DNA of 64,000 nucleotides. Origin: Selaginella tamariscina. Its lineage: Eukaryota; Streptophyta; Lycopodiopsida; Selaginellales; Selaginellaceae. Shown here in pieces: positions 38,230-48,539 of this stretch. Position 1 is the stretch's first letter, and every line of letters begins with the position of its first letter. Where the stretch lies: contig PUQB01000023.1 in assembly GCA_003024785.1 (NCBI GenBank), positions 49,508 to 113,507 of the forward strand, given 5' to 3'. The position numbers and the translations under genes are program-made. The notes under the pieces are model-generated. The model was given only the letters and a program-made list of their open reading frames with translations. It did no database searches and was not told where the DNA came from.

Positions 38230-38325
38230 AAAAATTTTGCCAACTAAGGCCAATACCGCCAACACAAAAGAATATTCTAAAATATTCTAGAATATTCAAG
38301 CCCAGGCCTCCTGCCCCAAGCCTCC
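38230..38325 (-). repeat. Right inverted terminal region of the composite element
   Basis: Reverse complement begins GGAGGCTTGGGGCAGGAGG and continues with GAATATTCTAGAATATT and TTGGCGGTATTGGCC. It pairs with 30,519-30,690. Confidence 0.6.
38270..38297. promoter_or_regulatory. Heat-shock-element-like repeat at the right transposon end
   Basis: Alternating GAA and TTC pentamers: GAATATTC, TAAAATATTC, then TAGAATATTC. Heat shock factors bind inverted nGAAn arrays of this form. A second similar run lies at 38,853-38,880, outside the inferred end. Function is inferred from the motif only. Confidence 0.45.
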
Positions 38326-38329
38326 AAAA

Positions 38330-38900
38330 TGGTGGCACTCACTTAAAATCTCCTACATGGCTAACTATAATCCTAACACTACATAGAACAACTCATTCAA
38401 AATGTTGTCTCCATATATATATGTTCCTCAACTAACACAATGTTTGTTGTAATAGGAATTACAAATTGAACCAACGTTCACCACAAACTCAAAAACTATG
38501 ACTTTTACAATTAACACATTATGTGTTACTAGATGAACTTTACAAAATCATTATTGGTTCACTGCAAACCCAATTTGGATATGCATTTTATGATAAACAC
38601 ATAGTGTGTTGCTATAAAAGCCTTATAGACTCATCAAACGTTTGTGGTGAACCCAAATTGGGTTCATGGTGAACCTTTGATGAGTTCATAAGGCTCCTTT
38701 GCATTTTCCTTGAGTTCGTGATGAACAATGCTAACTTTAAGTTGAGTTTGCTGCCCTAGTTGACTTTGACCGTTGTTAAGTCCTACTAATCAACCTACAC
38801 CTCACCTTGTAAACTAGCAATGCTCCATTTTATTTAGGCCTCAATTTGTAAGATATTCTAGAATATTCTAGGGAATATTCAGTATATTATGGAATAAGCC
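38330..38900. other. Spacer with dyads and GAATATTC motifs, no gene
   Basis: Contains repeated GGTTCACTGCAAACCC and GTGGTGAACCC/GGGTTCATGGTG dyads (38,540-38,690) and an ATATTCTAGAATATTC run at 38,853. It could be a small non-autonomous element next to the composite transposon. No coding potential seen. Confidence 0.4.
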
Positions 38901-41900
38901 AGGATATTTTCCACATAGCTTGCAGCACCATCGATGATAAACCAGCTATCTCAGTCGACGTCAAAGGCGTCTATGGTTGAAGCCTGAGAAGTCGAAGTCG
39001 ACAAATCTCCTGCCCTTGGTTATGTAGACGGCCTTACCCTTGCGCTGCGCCTGATAGAAGAGTTTTGCATCCTTTCTTGAAGGTTTGAGTATGAGCACAT
39101 GGAATAGTCGCGATAATCGGTACTTTGCATGGCCACAGGTGCGATGTGAGGGAATTGGCAGTACCTGAGAACTGGCCTTAGGCCTGGGTCGTTTCGAGTG
39201 TACTCCATGCGGCGAGATGTGTTTGATTTTGGAAAGCACATAGGCAAGCACACCAATCAGGTTGATAATGGCTATTTGGAATGGATGGTCAACAATTTCC
39301 AAACAGTTGATGCCGGGAAAATGGAGCGGCAGCAATCAGCAATCAGAAATGTTCATGTCCATGATCTCCTTTCTGACTTGAAGTCCTGTACCAGGAAAAA
39401 AACCTGCACAAGGGGAAACGAGTGCATGCAAAGGCAGTGGAAACTGAGAACGAGTCGAACATGTATGTTGCAGCAACACTCATCAACATGTACGCCAAGT
39501 GCGGCAGCATGGTAGACGCTCGGACAGTGTTTGACAATATCCAGGAGCCGGACATGGTGTCCTGGACTGCTGTGATCCTGGGGTATGCGGACACTGCACA
39601 AGGCCTTGCTGCCCTGGACTTGTTTTTGAGGATGAAGGACGAGTGCAGATGTGCGCCTGACTCCACGACTTATGTTGCTGCCCTCAAGGCCTGCACGTCG
39701 CTGGCAGCATATGGAGATAAGAAAAGGTGTCTGGAGCGAGGTAGAGAGATACATTTGGAGATTGGTTGCCTTATGAATCAATTTGTGCAGAACACGCTCA
39801 TAGACATGTATGCCAAGTGTGGCAGCATGGTAGACGCTAGGAGCGTGTTTGACAGCATTCAGGAGCCGGACGTGGTGTCTTGGACTGCTCTGATCCTGGG
39901 CTATGCGGACGATGGGCAGGGTCTTGTTGCCCTGGACTGCTTTTCCCGAATGAAAGAGGAGTGCAGGTGTGTGCCCAATTGCGTGACTTATCTTGCTGCC
40001 CTCAAGGCCTGCACGTCACTTGGAGCAGATGGAAATGAAAGTGGAAAGAAAAGGTGTTTGGAACGAGGTAGAGAGATACATCTAGAGATTGGTTGCCATA
40101 GGAATCAGTTTGTGCAGAACACGCTCATAGACATGTATGCCAAGTGCGGCAGCATGGTAGACGCTCGTACAATGTTTGACAGTATCCAGGAGCCGGATGT
40201 GGTGTCTTGGAATGTTGTGATCCTGGGATATGCGGATAGTACACAAGGTCTTGCTGCCCTGGACTTGTTTTCGAGGATGAAGGACGAGAGAAGATGTGCA
40301 CCTGATTCTGTGACATATGTTGCTGCTCTCAAGGCCTGCACGTCACTGGCAGCAGATGGAGATGAAACTGGAAAGAAAAGATGTCTGGAACGAGGTAGAG
40401 AAATACATTTGGAGATTGATTGCCATATGAATCAGTTTGTGCAGAACACGCTCATAGACATGTATGCCAAGTGTGGCAGCATGGTAGACGCTAGGAGCGT
40501 GTTTGACAATATCCAAGAGCCGGACGTGGTGTCATGGACTGCTCTGATCCTAGGCTATGCGACGATGGGCAAGCTCTTGTTGCCTTGGACTGCTTCTCCA
40601 GAATGAAAAGGAGTGCATATGTGTGCCCAATTCCACGACTTATGTTGCTGCCCTCAAGGCCTGCACGTCACTGGCAGCAGATGGAGATGAAAGTGGAAAG
40701 AAAAAGTGCTTGGAACGAGGTAGAGAGATACATTTGGAGATTGGTTGCCATATGAATCAGTTTGTGCAGAACACGCTCATAGACATGTATGTCAAGTGTG
40801 GCAGCATGGTAGATGCTAGGAGCGTGTTTGACAGTATCCAGGAGCCAAATGTGGTGTCTTGGACTGCTCTGATCGTGGGCTATGTGGACAATGGGCAGAG
40901 TCTTGTTGCCTTGGACTGCTTCTCTAGAATGAAAGAGGAGTGTAAATGTGTGCCCAATTGTGTGACATATGTTGCTGCTCTCAAGGCGTGTTGTTTGAAT
41001 GGGGCCTTGGGCCTTGGACGGAGGTTCCATTCAGAGATAAGTGAATTTGATGTTCATATAGTAACATCTTTGGTAACTTATATGCGAAATGTGGGAACAT
41101 GCAAGAGGCTCGTGAAGTATTTGATTTGCATCCACAAGCAAGGGATGTATCAACATGGAATGCTCTTTTAATAGGTTATGGTAGATTTGGGAACATTAGT
41201 TTTGTCTTTAGTCTTTTTGAGGTAATGCAAAATCATAATTTTCGGCCAAATGCTATTACATTTTTGTGCATGCTTATTTGTTGTAACCATGCAGGTCTGA
41301 TTGAAAAGGCATGGGATTATTTTGAGGTAATGCCTACGTTGTATGGACTCACCCCTACTATAATGCATTACACTTGCATGATTGACCTTTTGGGTCGCAC
41401 AAATAAATTAGAGGAGGCTATTACTTTATTACAAAAAATGCCTTGCTATCCTGATGCAGTTACTTGGATGACACTCTTAGGTGCTTGTCATAAATGGGAG
41501 AATGTTGAGATAGGGAATGGCTTTTAAGTCTTTAGTGGATTTAAATCAAAAGAAAGCATCTGCTTATATACTTATGGCTAAGATATATGGTAGTAAGGGT
41601 ATGTGGGAGGAGCAACAGAGGGTGTTAAAAACAAGAATGAAGTCTAATATTTGAAAATTATTTAAGTAAGTTTATGTTATGGATGAGTAAGATGGGTAGA
41701 ATGATTAGATTTGTGATTAAGGAATAAGATCTTATATATTTAAAGACAAATTGAAATAGTTTCTCAAAAGTATGCAAGAACATATAAATATAACATAAGT
41801 CATTCCATAATTAATTATGAAAAGAAAAAAGCACTATGTGGACACAATGAGATGTATGATATTGTTTATAACATCTTGAATACACATCACAGAGAGATCA

Positions 41901-42080
41901 TTAAAGGTGACAATGTATAACAATTAACATCAGTCAACAAGATGATTTTTATTTGAGAGAGTTTAAAAGTAATAAATTTTATATTATGAAAATGTCAATT
42001 GTTCATGTGGAGATTATTGGTAATAAAATTTATAAATTATAAAATTTAAGAAAAATTAGTAAACTTTGCCCACCACCATT
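38900..42080 (+). repeat. Dispersed segmental duplication, copy 3 (carries a PPR gene)
   Basis: Inverted relative to copies 1 and 2. Similarity starts upstream of the gene near 38,920 (GCAGCACCATCGATGATAA region, as at 4,670-4,690 inverted) and continues through about 420 bp of AT-rich DNA after the gene. Confidence 0.75.
39091..41654 (+). pseudogene. PLS-class pentatricopeptide repeat protein, copy 3, frameshifted
   Basis: The ATG at 39,091 corresponds to the start of copy 2. A deleted A in a poly-A run near 39,400 breaks the entry region. The main frame (39,422-40,606, 394 codons) has entry HAKAVETENESNMYVAATLI, then four 109-residue P-L-S modules. Landmark GTGCAGAACACG recurs at 39,785, 40,112, 40,439 and 40,764: spacings 327, 327 and 325, the last one frame-breaking near 40,558. 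It continues in other frames through AREVFDLHPQARDVSTWNAL and MTLLGACHKWENVEIG to an E-like tail (SAYILMAKIYGSKGMWEEQQ) and a stop at 41,652. No DYW domain. With three or four indels it is the best preserved copy. Predicted organelle RNA binding. Confidence 0.8.
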
Positions 42081-42540
42081 CAAGCACCCTTAAATAAAAA
42101 TGTACATAAAACGGTCAAATGGGAATACTTAATATTTATTAATTATTAAAAATTAATTAAATAAACATGGTTATTGAAATTATTTAAATAAATTTGATTC
42201 TTGAATATTTCTTTTTATTCAATTTATATTTCTTAATAAATCTCGTCGGCATAAATGTCCATATTTATAGAGATATGTGTATTTTACAATGTGACAACGT
42301 CAAAATGATATTCAATATTGTATATTTTAATTAATATTTTATAAATAATTTTTATTAAAAATCTTATTTATCTTTATGCCAATTCTACGAATAAACTTAT
42401 TTTACATAATGAATTAGCTGATTTTTATCTTTTTGTGATGGTGGCAACTATATGATTAGTTAAACATTGTCTTTGGATGATAATTAATAAAGGGAAAGTA
42501 TATATATTATAGAGAAAATTTAATTGATTTTTGTGATACT
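42080..42540. other. AT-rich DNA, nothing recognised
   Basis: Very AT-rich, with many TAATTAAT and TATTTAAAT runs and no supported feature. Confidence 0.5.
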
Positions 42541-43260
42541 TATGTAGAAACAATTTGTTACAAATGTATGGAAGATGTTGTTGCATGTTTCAAACTCAAA
42601 TAGTGTTTGAAAACATGGTTTATAAAAATATAATGTCTTGGAACACTTTGATTATGGGATACATTAAGAATGGTGATAACCAACTCCTTTGAAACTCTTG
42701 TATAAGATGGACATTCCACGAGATACTACAACATATACGGTAGGTTTAACAGCATATGCTAACTTAGTATCCATTGAGAATGGTAAAAAATTTCATATTG
42801 AAATTATACACTATGGTTTCGAACAAAAGATTATGTTAGTGAATTGTTTAGTGGATTTTATACAAACTTTAATTACATGACACTTGCTAATCATATATTT
42901 GGTGCAACCGGTGATAAAACCATTATGCCTTGATTTGTAGGCAACATGGTGAACCATGAAAAAGTTTTGAAAATTTGGTATAGTACCTAATGAAGTCTCA
43001 CTTACATGAATTACTAAAATAAATATAATATAATACTAAATATCAAACATTATGCTTGTATAATTAATATTTTGGGGTGATTAAACTCTCTGGATGAAGC
43101 ATTCCATTTACTAAATAACATGCCTTTGGAGCCCAATTTGGTAATATGGCTGAGTATACTCAATGCATGTAGTAAGTGGGACAAGTGGATAATAGGGAGA
43201 GTAACTAAGTTTAAATGGACAAGACCCCTCAGCTTATCTGCTCATGTCCAAGGGTAGGTT
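42540..43260 (+). pseudogene. Old, AT-rich PPR gene fragment of a different subfamily
   Basis: Near 42,620-42,690 the plus strand reads KNIMSWNTLIMGYIKNGDN, then in the next frame LLYKMDIPRDTTTYTVGLTA and IENGKKFHIEIIHYGFEQK (to about 42,830). Near 43,090-43,200 there is LDEAFHLLNNMPLEPNLV followed by IWLSILNACSKWDKW. These are P, L and end-of-array PPR segments, but the wording differs from the 327-bp module family. Stops and gaps make it a relic. Confidence 0.65.
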
Positions 43261-43638
43261 CTAGTACACAGCCCCCCTCTCTTAATCATAATTAATCAAG
43301 CTAATTCTTTTAATGACTTTATATATATTTAAAGAATATAAATTAGTACATATAAATTTTCATAAATACATGTTTTTCTATATTTTACATGGGAACAATT
43401 ATACAGCCCCCCTTTTGTATTAGTGATAATTAATTAATTAGTAAATATTAAAAATCAAAGAAATATATATGGAAATACTTAATTTAATAGCATATTTGTA
43501 ATTAAGTTGTCAACATATTCAGAGAATATTCGAGTTCATAAGCATATGCTCAAATATCAAAAAGAATATTGGAGCCAGGTTCGATCCTGGGACCTATGGG
43601 TTGCGCCACTCCGATTTAATTATACATACATTAGCACT

Positions 43639-43878
43639 TGTAAGGTTCCATGGTATATACTATGTATATACGCCACGTACACTCTGCCATGGAGGTGCCA
43701 AGTGGCATTAGGATTCATACACACTAATATGGGCATTGGCTAATCTGGGGGCTGGCTAATCTGGGCACCATGATTTACTTGGTACCAAGAGTGCTAATCC
43801 TAGCACAGACACTTAGTATAAATACCCTGTATCAGCCATACCTAATTGGAATCGTATTTAGTATTCACACCTCTCTCA
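43639..43878 (+). repeat. 5' LTR of element B
   Basis: Starts TGTAAGGTTCCATGG and ends CACCTCTCTCA. It contains a TATA box (TATAAATA at 43,817) and the internal doublet GGCTAATCTGGG. Identical to 48,247-48,486 but for about one base. Confidence 0.95.
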
Positions 43879-43879
43879 T

Positions 43880-43897
43880 TGGTGGAGATGCCGGGTA
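43880..43897 (+). other. Primer binding site of element B (alanine tRNA type)
   Basis: TGGTGGAGATGCCGGG follows the 5' LTR. It is complementary to the conserved 3' end of eukaryotic alanine tRNA (CCCGGCATCTCCACCA), a less common primer choice than initiator methionine tRNA. Confidence 0.75.
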
Positions 43898-43966
43898 GTC
43901 CTTTTTCGGCTTAGTTTTTTTTTGTGTTCCTTTTTGTCTCCCTCTTCCCTTGTGTTCTTGGTCGTG

Positions 43967-44846
43967 ATGGCAACCGAAGAAAGGTGGTTGCAGTTGTTCG
44001 ATGCACTACAATTGAGCGTGGCAAATCAGACTGCTCTGCTGCGAGAAATTCACCAAGGAATGCAGCAGAATGCTAGTATGCCGCAGAGTTCTAATCCACA
44101 CCTTTTGGGTTCCAATCCACGGGTTCGTCCAGAATTCTTCAAGGGGGAGATTGGAGCAGACGTGTACCATTGGTGGGAACATTTTCAAGGGATTGCTGAT
44201 TACCATGGATGGTCTGACTCCCAGCGGTTGCGAGAGTTCCCAACGTGTTTGCAAGGACTTGCCTTGCAATGGTACAATGGTGTCCCCGTTCTTGATCGAC
44301 AAGATTGGAACATCTTATCCCCAGCGTTTCAAGCAAGCTTTTGGTAAGCCCGAGGATTCTGCTGCAGCTTTTCGTGAGCTCCATGACTTGAAGCAAGTGT
44401 CGGGAGAGACTGTCCAACGATTCGGGATTAAGTTTCGAAACTTGGTCAATCGTGCAGATCCAAGCATGACAGAACGGGTACGTTTGGGCTTGTTATGGCC
44501 AGCTCTTCGCCCTGATTTGGCTGGCTTGGTGGAGGGCTTTGGTCCTTCGACTGTGGAGGAGGCCTTGCGGATTGCACAACGATTTGAGAACTCATTGGGG
44601 GCAGCACAACGTGTATATCCTGTATCAGCACCTATTCCTGGGACATCCGATCCTGTTCCGATGGAGGTGGGTGCTGTTCAGATGGAGGACCAGTCCTTAG
44701 GCCGCAGGAGGGGCCCAGGCCAAGCTGCTGATCGGCGTGGTCGTGGTCATGGTCGTGGTCGTGGTGGTCGTGGGCGGAACATTCAGTGCTATGAGTGCCG
44801 AGGTTGGGGACATGTTGCACGAGCATGTGCAAATCGACATCAATAG
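43967..44846 (+). CDS. Gag of element B (one frameshift)
   Basis: The ATG at 43,967 opens MATEERWLQLFDALQL and a gag domain with VYHWWEHFQGIADYHGW and LQGLALQWYNG. The frame breaks near 44,320 and continues as QAFGKPEDSAAAFRELHDLK, FGIKFRNLVNRADPSM, an RGG-like basic tract (GHGRGRGGRGR) and one CCHC knuckle, CYECRGWGHVARAC, stopping at 44,846. The RGG tract beside the knuckle should aid RNA binding. Confidence 0.85.
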
Positions 44847-44849
44847 CTG

Positions 44850-46650
44850 CCATCGAGATTGCAGAAGAAGTGGAGACTCTTCCGCAGCCGGAAAACGAGG
44901 CATAGTGCATGGGGTGTCAGAGGACCCATGCACTAAGGCACATTGCCCACCTCTGAAGAACTTGATTCCAACGCATGGTCGACACTTCCCCGAAGCACCT
45001 TTGTTCTTCCATGCTTGTGCGGGCATAGGGGTCTCGAGTGAGTTACTGGACACTGAGCGTTTTTATGTTGTGTTCTCCGGCATGGTAGAAGGAACTCCTG
45101 TTTCAGTCCTGGTGGACTCCGGATCCAGTATATATCTTCTATCAATCGATCAGTAGCGGAGTCCTTGCACTTGCACACAATACCATACCAGCTGAGCCGA
45201 ACTTTGAAGGTAGTGTTTGCTGATAAGCAGTCTTTGCTAGATCACATCGAATTGCACATGTGCCTGGTGTTAGGAGGATACCATCATCTACTTCCGTTGC
45301 GGGTGATGCCGAGCCAAGTCCATGGACATCATCCTCGGTGTCAATTGGCTTCGTGCGGTCAAGGCAAGATGTGATTTTGAAATGTGCACGTTGTCTATCC
45401 CAGGATGCCCCCCATTGCAGGCTACAGAACATGCACCGAATGGCATGGCGGCAACATTGCAGGGCATGATGGCGCCTAAGGCAGAGCCTTCTCCAGAGCA
45501 ACGAGCTAAGGACATCAAGGAGCTGTTGGCGAGGTATCCGAGCCTATTCAAACCCATTGTAGGAGATGCAAATCCCCTGTTGACTACTCGGCATCACATC
45601 CCGACTGGTACAACTCGCCCGATCAGAATGGGGCTCAGGCGACGATCTCCAAAGGAGAAGGATATCTTGAATCGTTGTGTGAGGGAGATGCTAGAGTTGA
45701 AGGTGATACGTAAGTCTCAAAGTCCATGGGCAGCAGAACCACACCTAGTTCCGAAGCCGGATGGGACTACACGTTTCACTATTGATTTCAGGCCATTGAA
45801 CGATGTTTCTGTTCCAGATTCATATCCACTACCAAGGGTGGATGATTTGGTCGATGCATTGGGGAATAGCCGGTACTTCACTATTCTTGACATGGCTTCC
45901 GGCTATTGGCAGATCCCTATGGCTCCTGAAGATGCAGCAAAGACAGCATTTCGAACACCATCCGGCTTGTACGAGTTTACAGTCATGCCATTTGGGTTGG
46001 TCGGGGCCCCAGCAACCTTCCAGCGGATGATGGATGAGCTATTGGAGGGCTTTGAAGAATTTGCACGTGCGTACATCGATGACCTTCTTATTCACTCTGC
46101 TACGTGGGAGGAGCACATTCAGCAGTTAGAGCGGGTCCTGCAGCGATTGGTGCAATACGGGCTGAAGTTGAAAGAGCAGAAGTGCAAGTTCGGATGTACC
46201 TCCTTGAAATACTTAGGATTCATCATCACGGCAGAGGGTGTGAAACCGGATCCCGAGAAGACCCTAGCTGTACGAGAATTTCCTGCTCCTGAGTCAGTGG
46301 CGGAGTTGCAGCGTTTCTTGGGAAAGGCAACATACCTAGCGAGGTTTGTTCCGCGGTTCTCAGATTTGACAGCCCCATTGCGAGGATTGTTAAAACAAGG
46401 AGCTCAGTTCCGGTGGTCCAAGAAGTGTCAGAAGGCGTTCGAGGATGTTAAGGCATTGCTAGGATCTCCACCTTTGTTGCGGTATCCGGACTTTGCCAAA
46501 TCCTTTATTCTTCGGACCGATGCTTCAGATGTCGGGTTGGGGGCCGATCTGTTGCAGGAGACTCCCAATGGTCAGCGGTACCCAATCGCTTATGCAAGTC
46601 GGAGCCTTACTGAGGCAGAGAAAAATTATTCCACCACGGACAAGGAATGT
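44850..46650 (+). CDS. Pol of element B: protease and reverse transcriptase (frameshifted)
   Basis: The protease active site VLVDSGSSIYLLS lies near 45,108-45,146. Frame changes follow near 45,145 and again before 45,322, after which MDIILGVNWLRAVKAR marks the protease end. RT motifs are [70 protein letters not shown] and the catalytic YIDDLLIHS (near 46,074). The RNase H start LRTDASDVGLGADLLQ is near 46,512. The frame is lost at about 46,655. Confidence 0.92.
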
Positions 46651-48221
46651 CTGGCACCGTATGGGCCTTTCAAAAGTTCCATGCATATCTACATGGCTCC
46701 AACACATTGTTGGAAACTGATCATGCTGCTGTCAACTCAATCATGAAGAGGAGGAATGTGACGGGACGACTTGCACGTTGGGCATTAATTTTGCAAGGGT
46801 ATCGTTTTCGGGTTGTTCATCGCCCAGGGTCTAGCATGGCGGATGTGGATGCGTTATCCCGAGCTCCTGTGGTAGTAGCAGCCCCTGTACATTGTTGCCG
46901 GATGCCCTTCCTGATCGCGTACTTCCGAGGCGGGAAGACATTGTGGAGGCTCAAAAGATGGAGCCATGGATCAGGAGGTTGCGTGAAGTCTTGAGTAGTG
47001 AGGTACCCTGCGAGGATCTTAACTTTCGCACATATGCACGATCTTTCAGACTGATGGATGACTTGCTTGTCTTTGTTGGAGACGGTTCCGAGTGTCGTGT
47101 GGTGGCACCACCAGTTTACATTAACTCCTGGTTGCAGTTCTTTCATGACAACCCGATGTCCGGACACATGGGATTCCAACGATGCCTTGAGAGGATTCGA
47201 CAGCACTTGTATTGGCCCCGATTGCGACAAGACCTACATGAGTACATTCATACGTGTCCGGAGTGTCAACGGCATAACGTGTCCACACTTCCTCCTGCAG
47301 CAACCCTGGAACCAATTCGAGTTTCTCGCCCCTTTGAGCTGGTAGCGTATGACATCATGGGACCATTCCCTGTGTCACAGTTCGGTAATCGATACATCAT
47401 TGTGTGCTCTGATTACTTGACTCGGTGGGTAGAAGTGTGTGCTTTGCCAGATGCTACAGCAACTTCCATCATCAAGTTCCTACTAGCTCAAGTGGTGTTG
47501 AGGCATGGTTGCCCCGAACGAATTTTATCGGATCAAGGACCAGGCCCAGCAGCGGAAGCAGTAGCTTTGTTGATGCGACGGTTGCAGATCCGACAATCTT
47601 TTGCCTCAGCTTATCATCCTGAGACTGATGGTTTGGTGGAGCGGTTGAACAGGACTTTCAAAGTCATGCTTGCCAAGTATGTGCGTCCTGACCATACGGA
47701 TTGGGATATGTGGCTTCCATATCTCCAATTTGCTTATGTTTCAGCCCCTCACAAGTCAACAGGGATTTCCCCATTCAAAGCTTTGTATGGTGTGAACCTG
47801 TATTGCCACCAGCAGTTGGCATTACTCCTCACGAAGCACGGTATATGGATGGGCGTATGTGGTTGGAGCATTTGAACCAAGTCCTTCCTCTGTTGTATGC
47901 TCAAGGTGGAGAACATTAGCTCGTGCACAAGAGTATCAGCGTCGGACTTACAATCAACGACATCGAATGCCACCTCAATACCAAGTGGGAGATTTGGTTC
48001 TCGTCAAGTTTCCAAGGTTAGGGGATCAAACACACGCAGCAGGGCTTCAACCACGATGGGTCGGGCCTTGGAGTGTTGAAGAACAGTTGGGAACACAGGT
48101 GTATCGCTTGAAGCGGCGTGATGGGGTTCGGGAGTCACAACATGTCGCTCATGTGTGTCGGCTATTACCGTTCCACCAACGGACACTCGTCCAAGGAGAG
48201 AAGGACCACCTTGATAGGTAG
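46650..48221 (+). CDS. Pol of element B: RNase H end and integrase (frameshifted)
   Basis: It begins with VWAFQKFHAYLHGSNTLLET and RVVHRPGSSMADVDALSRAP (RNase H end), changes frame near 46,890, and then has an HHCC finger (HDNPMSGHMGFQRCLERI to CPECQRHN), the DDE core (VAYDIMGPFPVSQFG, ERILSDQGPGPAAEA, YHPETDGLVERLNRTFK) and a C-terminal part in two further frames (EARYMDGRMWLEHLNQV; YQVGDLVLVKFPRLGDQ; VGPWSVEEQLGTQVYRLKRR). It stops at 48,219-48,221. No chromodomain is visible. Confidence 0.9.
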
Positions 48222-48233
48222 AAGCCATGTCTT

Positions 48234-48246
48234 GAGAGGGGAATGA
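48234..48246 (+). other. Polypurine tract of element B
   Basis: GAGAGGGGAATGA directly precedes the 3' LTR. Confidence 0.8.
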
Positions 48247-48486
48247 TGTAAGGTTCCATGGTATATACTATGTATATACGCCACGTACACTCTGCCATGG
48301 AGGTGCCAAGTGGCATTAGGATTCATACACACTAATATGGGCATTGGCTAATCTGGGGGCTGGCTAATCTGGGCACCATGATTTACTTGGTACCAAGAGT
48401 GCTAATCCTAGCACAGACACTTAGTATAAATACCCTGTATCAGCCATACCTAATTAGAATCGTATTTAGTATTCACACCTCTCTCA
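48247..48486 (+). repeat. 3' LTR of element B
   Basis: TGTAAGG...CTCTCTCA, 240 bp, followed by CACT. Confidence 0.95.
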
Positions 48487-48539
48487 CACTTTAAACATTC
48501 AAAAGTTTTTTACTATTAATAATAACAACATAATTATGT

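Larger units (their letters stand above)
30519..38325. mobile_element. Candidate composite DNA transposon with transposase-like and ParB-methyltransferase genes
   Basis: The left end reads GGAGGCTTTAGCTCAGGAGG and the right end, reverse complemented, GGAGGCTTGGGGCAGGAGG. Weaker inverted similarity (TTGCCGACTGGCC-like, AT-rich with ATTCTAG motifs) extends about 170 bp inwards. Inside are two divergent spliced genes: a minus-strand transposase-like gene (33,966-30,780) and a plus-strand ParB-like/methyltransferase gene (35,009-38,160), with a tandem-repeat promoter region between. A-runs flank both ends (AAAAA and AAAAT), so a target duplication cannot be resolved. Both genes are frame-broken. 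The extent and the assignment as one element are inferences. Confidence 0.6.
43639..48486 (+). mobile_element. Ty3/gypsy element B, full length and very young
   Basis: Two 240-bp LTRs differ at one visible base (GG versus AG near 43,850/48,456). CACT lies on both sides (43,635-43,638 and 48,487-48,490), consistent with a short target duplication. An alanine-tRNA type primer site, gag, protease, RT, RNase H, integrase and a purine tract are in the usual gypsy order. Despite the near-identical LTRs, at least six frame changes interrupt the coding region, which points to sequencing indels or to a copy mobilised in trans. Confidence 0.93.

Noticed and set aside
30501-38335. AAAATGG near both ends as a target site duplication of the composite element
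   Set aside because: On the left it lies 13 bp outside the inverted end; the A-runs at the ends are too simple to count as a duplication.
43555-43610. GGTTCGATCC box resembling a tRNA gene T arm upstream of element B
   Set aside because: No full cloverleaf can be drawn and the acceptor stem is missing; at most a tRNA-derived repeat fragment.
44737-44910. Valine-rich and histidine/aspartate-rich frames opposite or beside the gag basic tract
   Set aside because: They are shadows of the GGTCGTGG-type repeats encoding the RGG region of element B gag.
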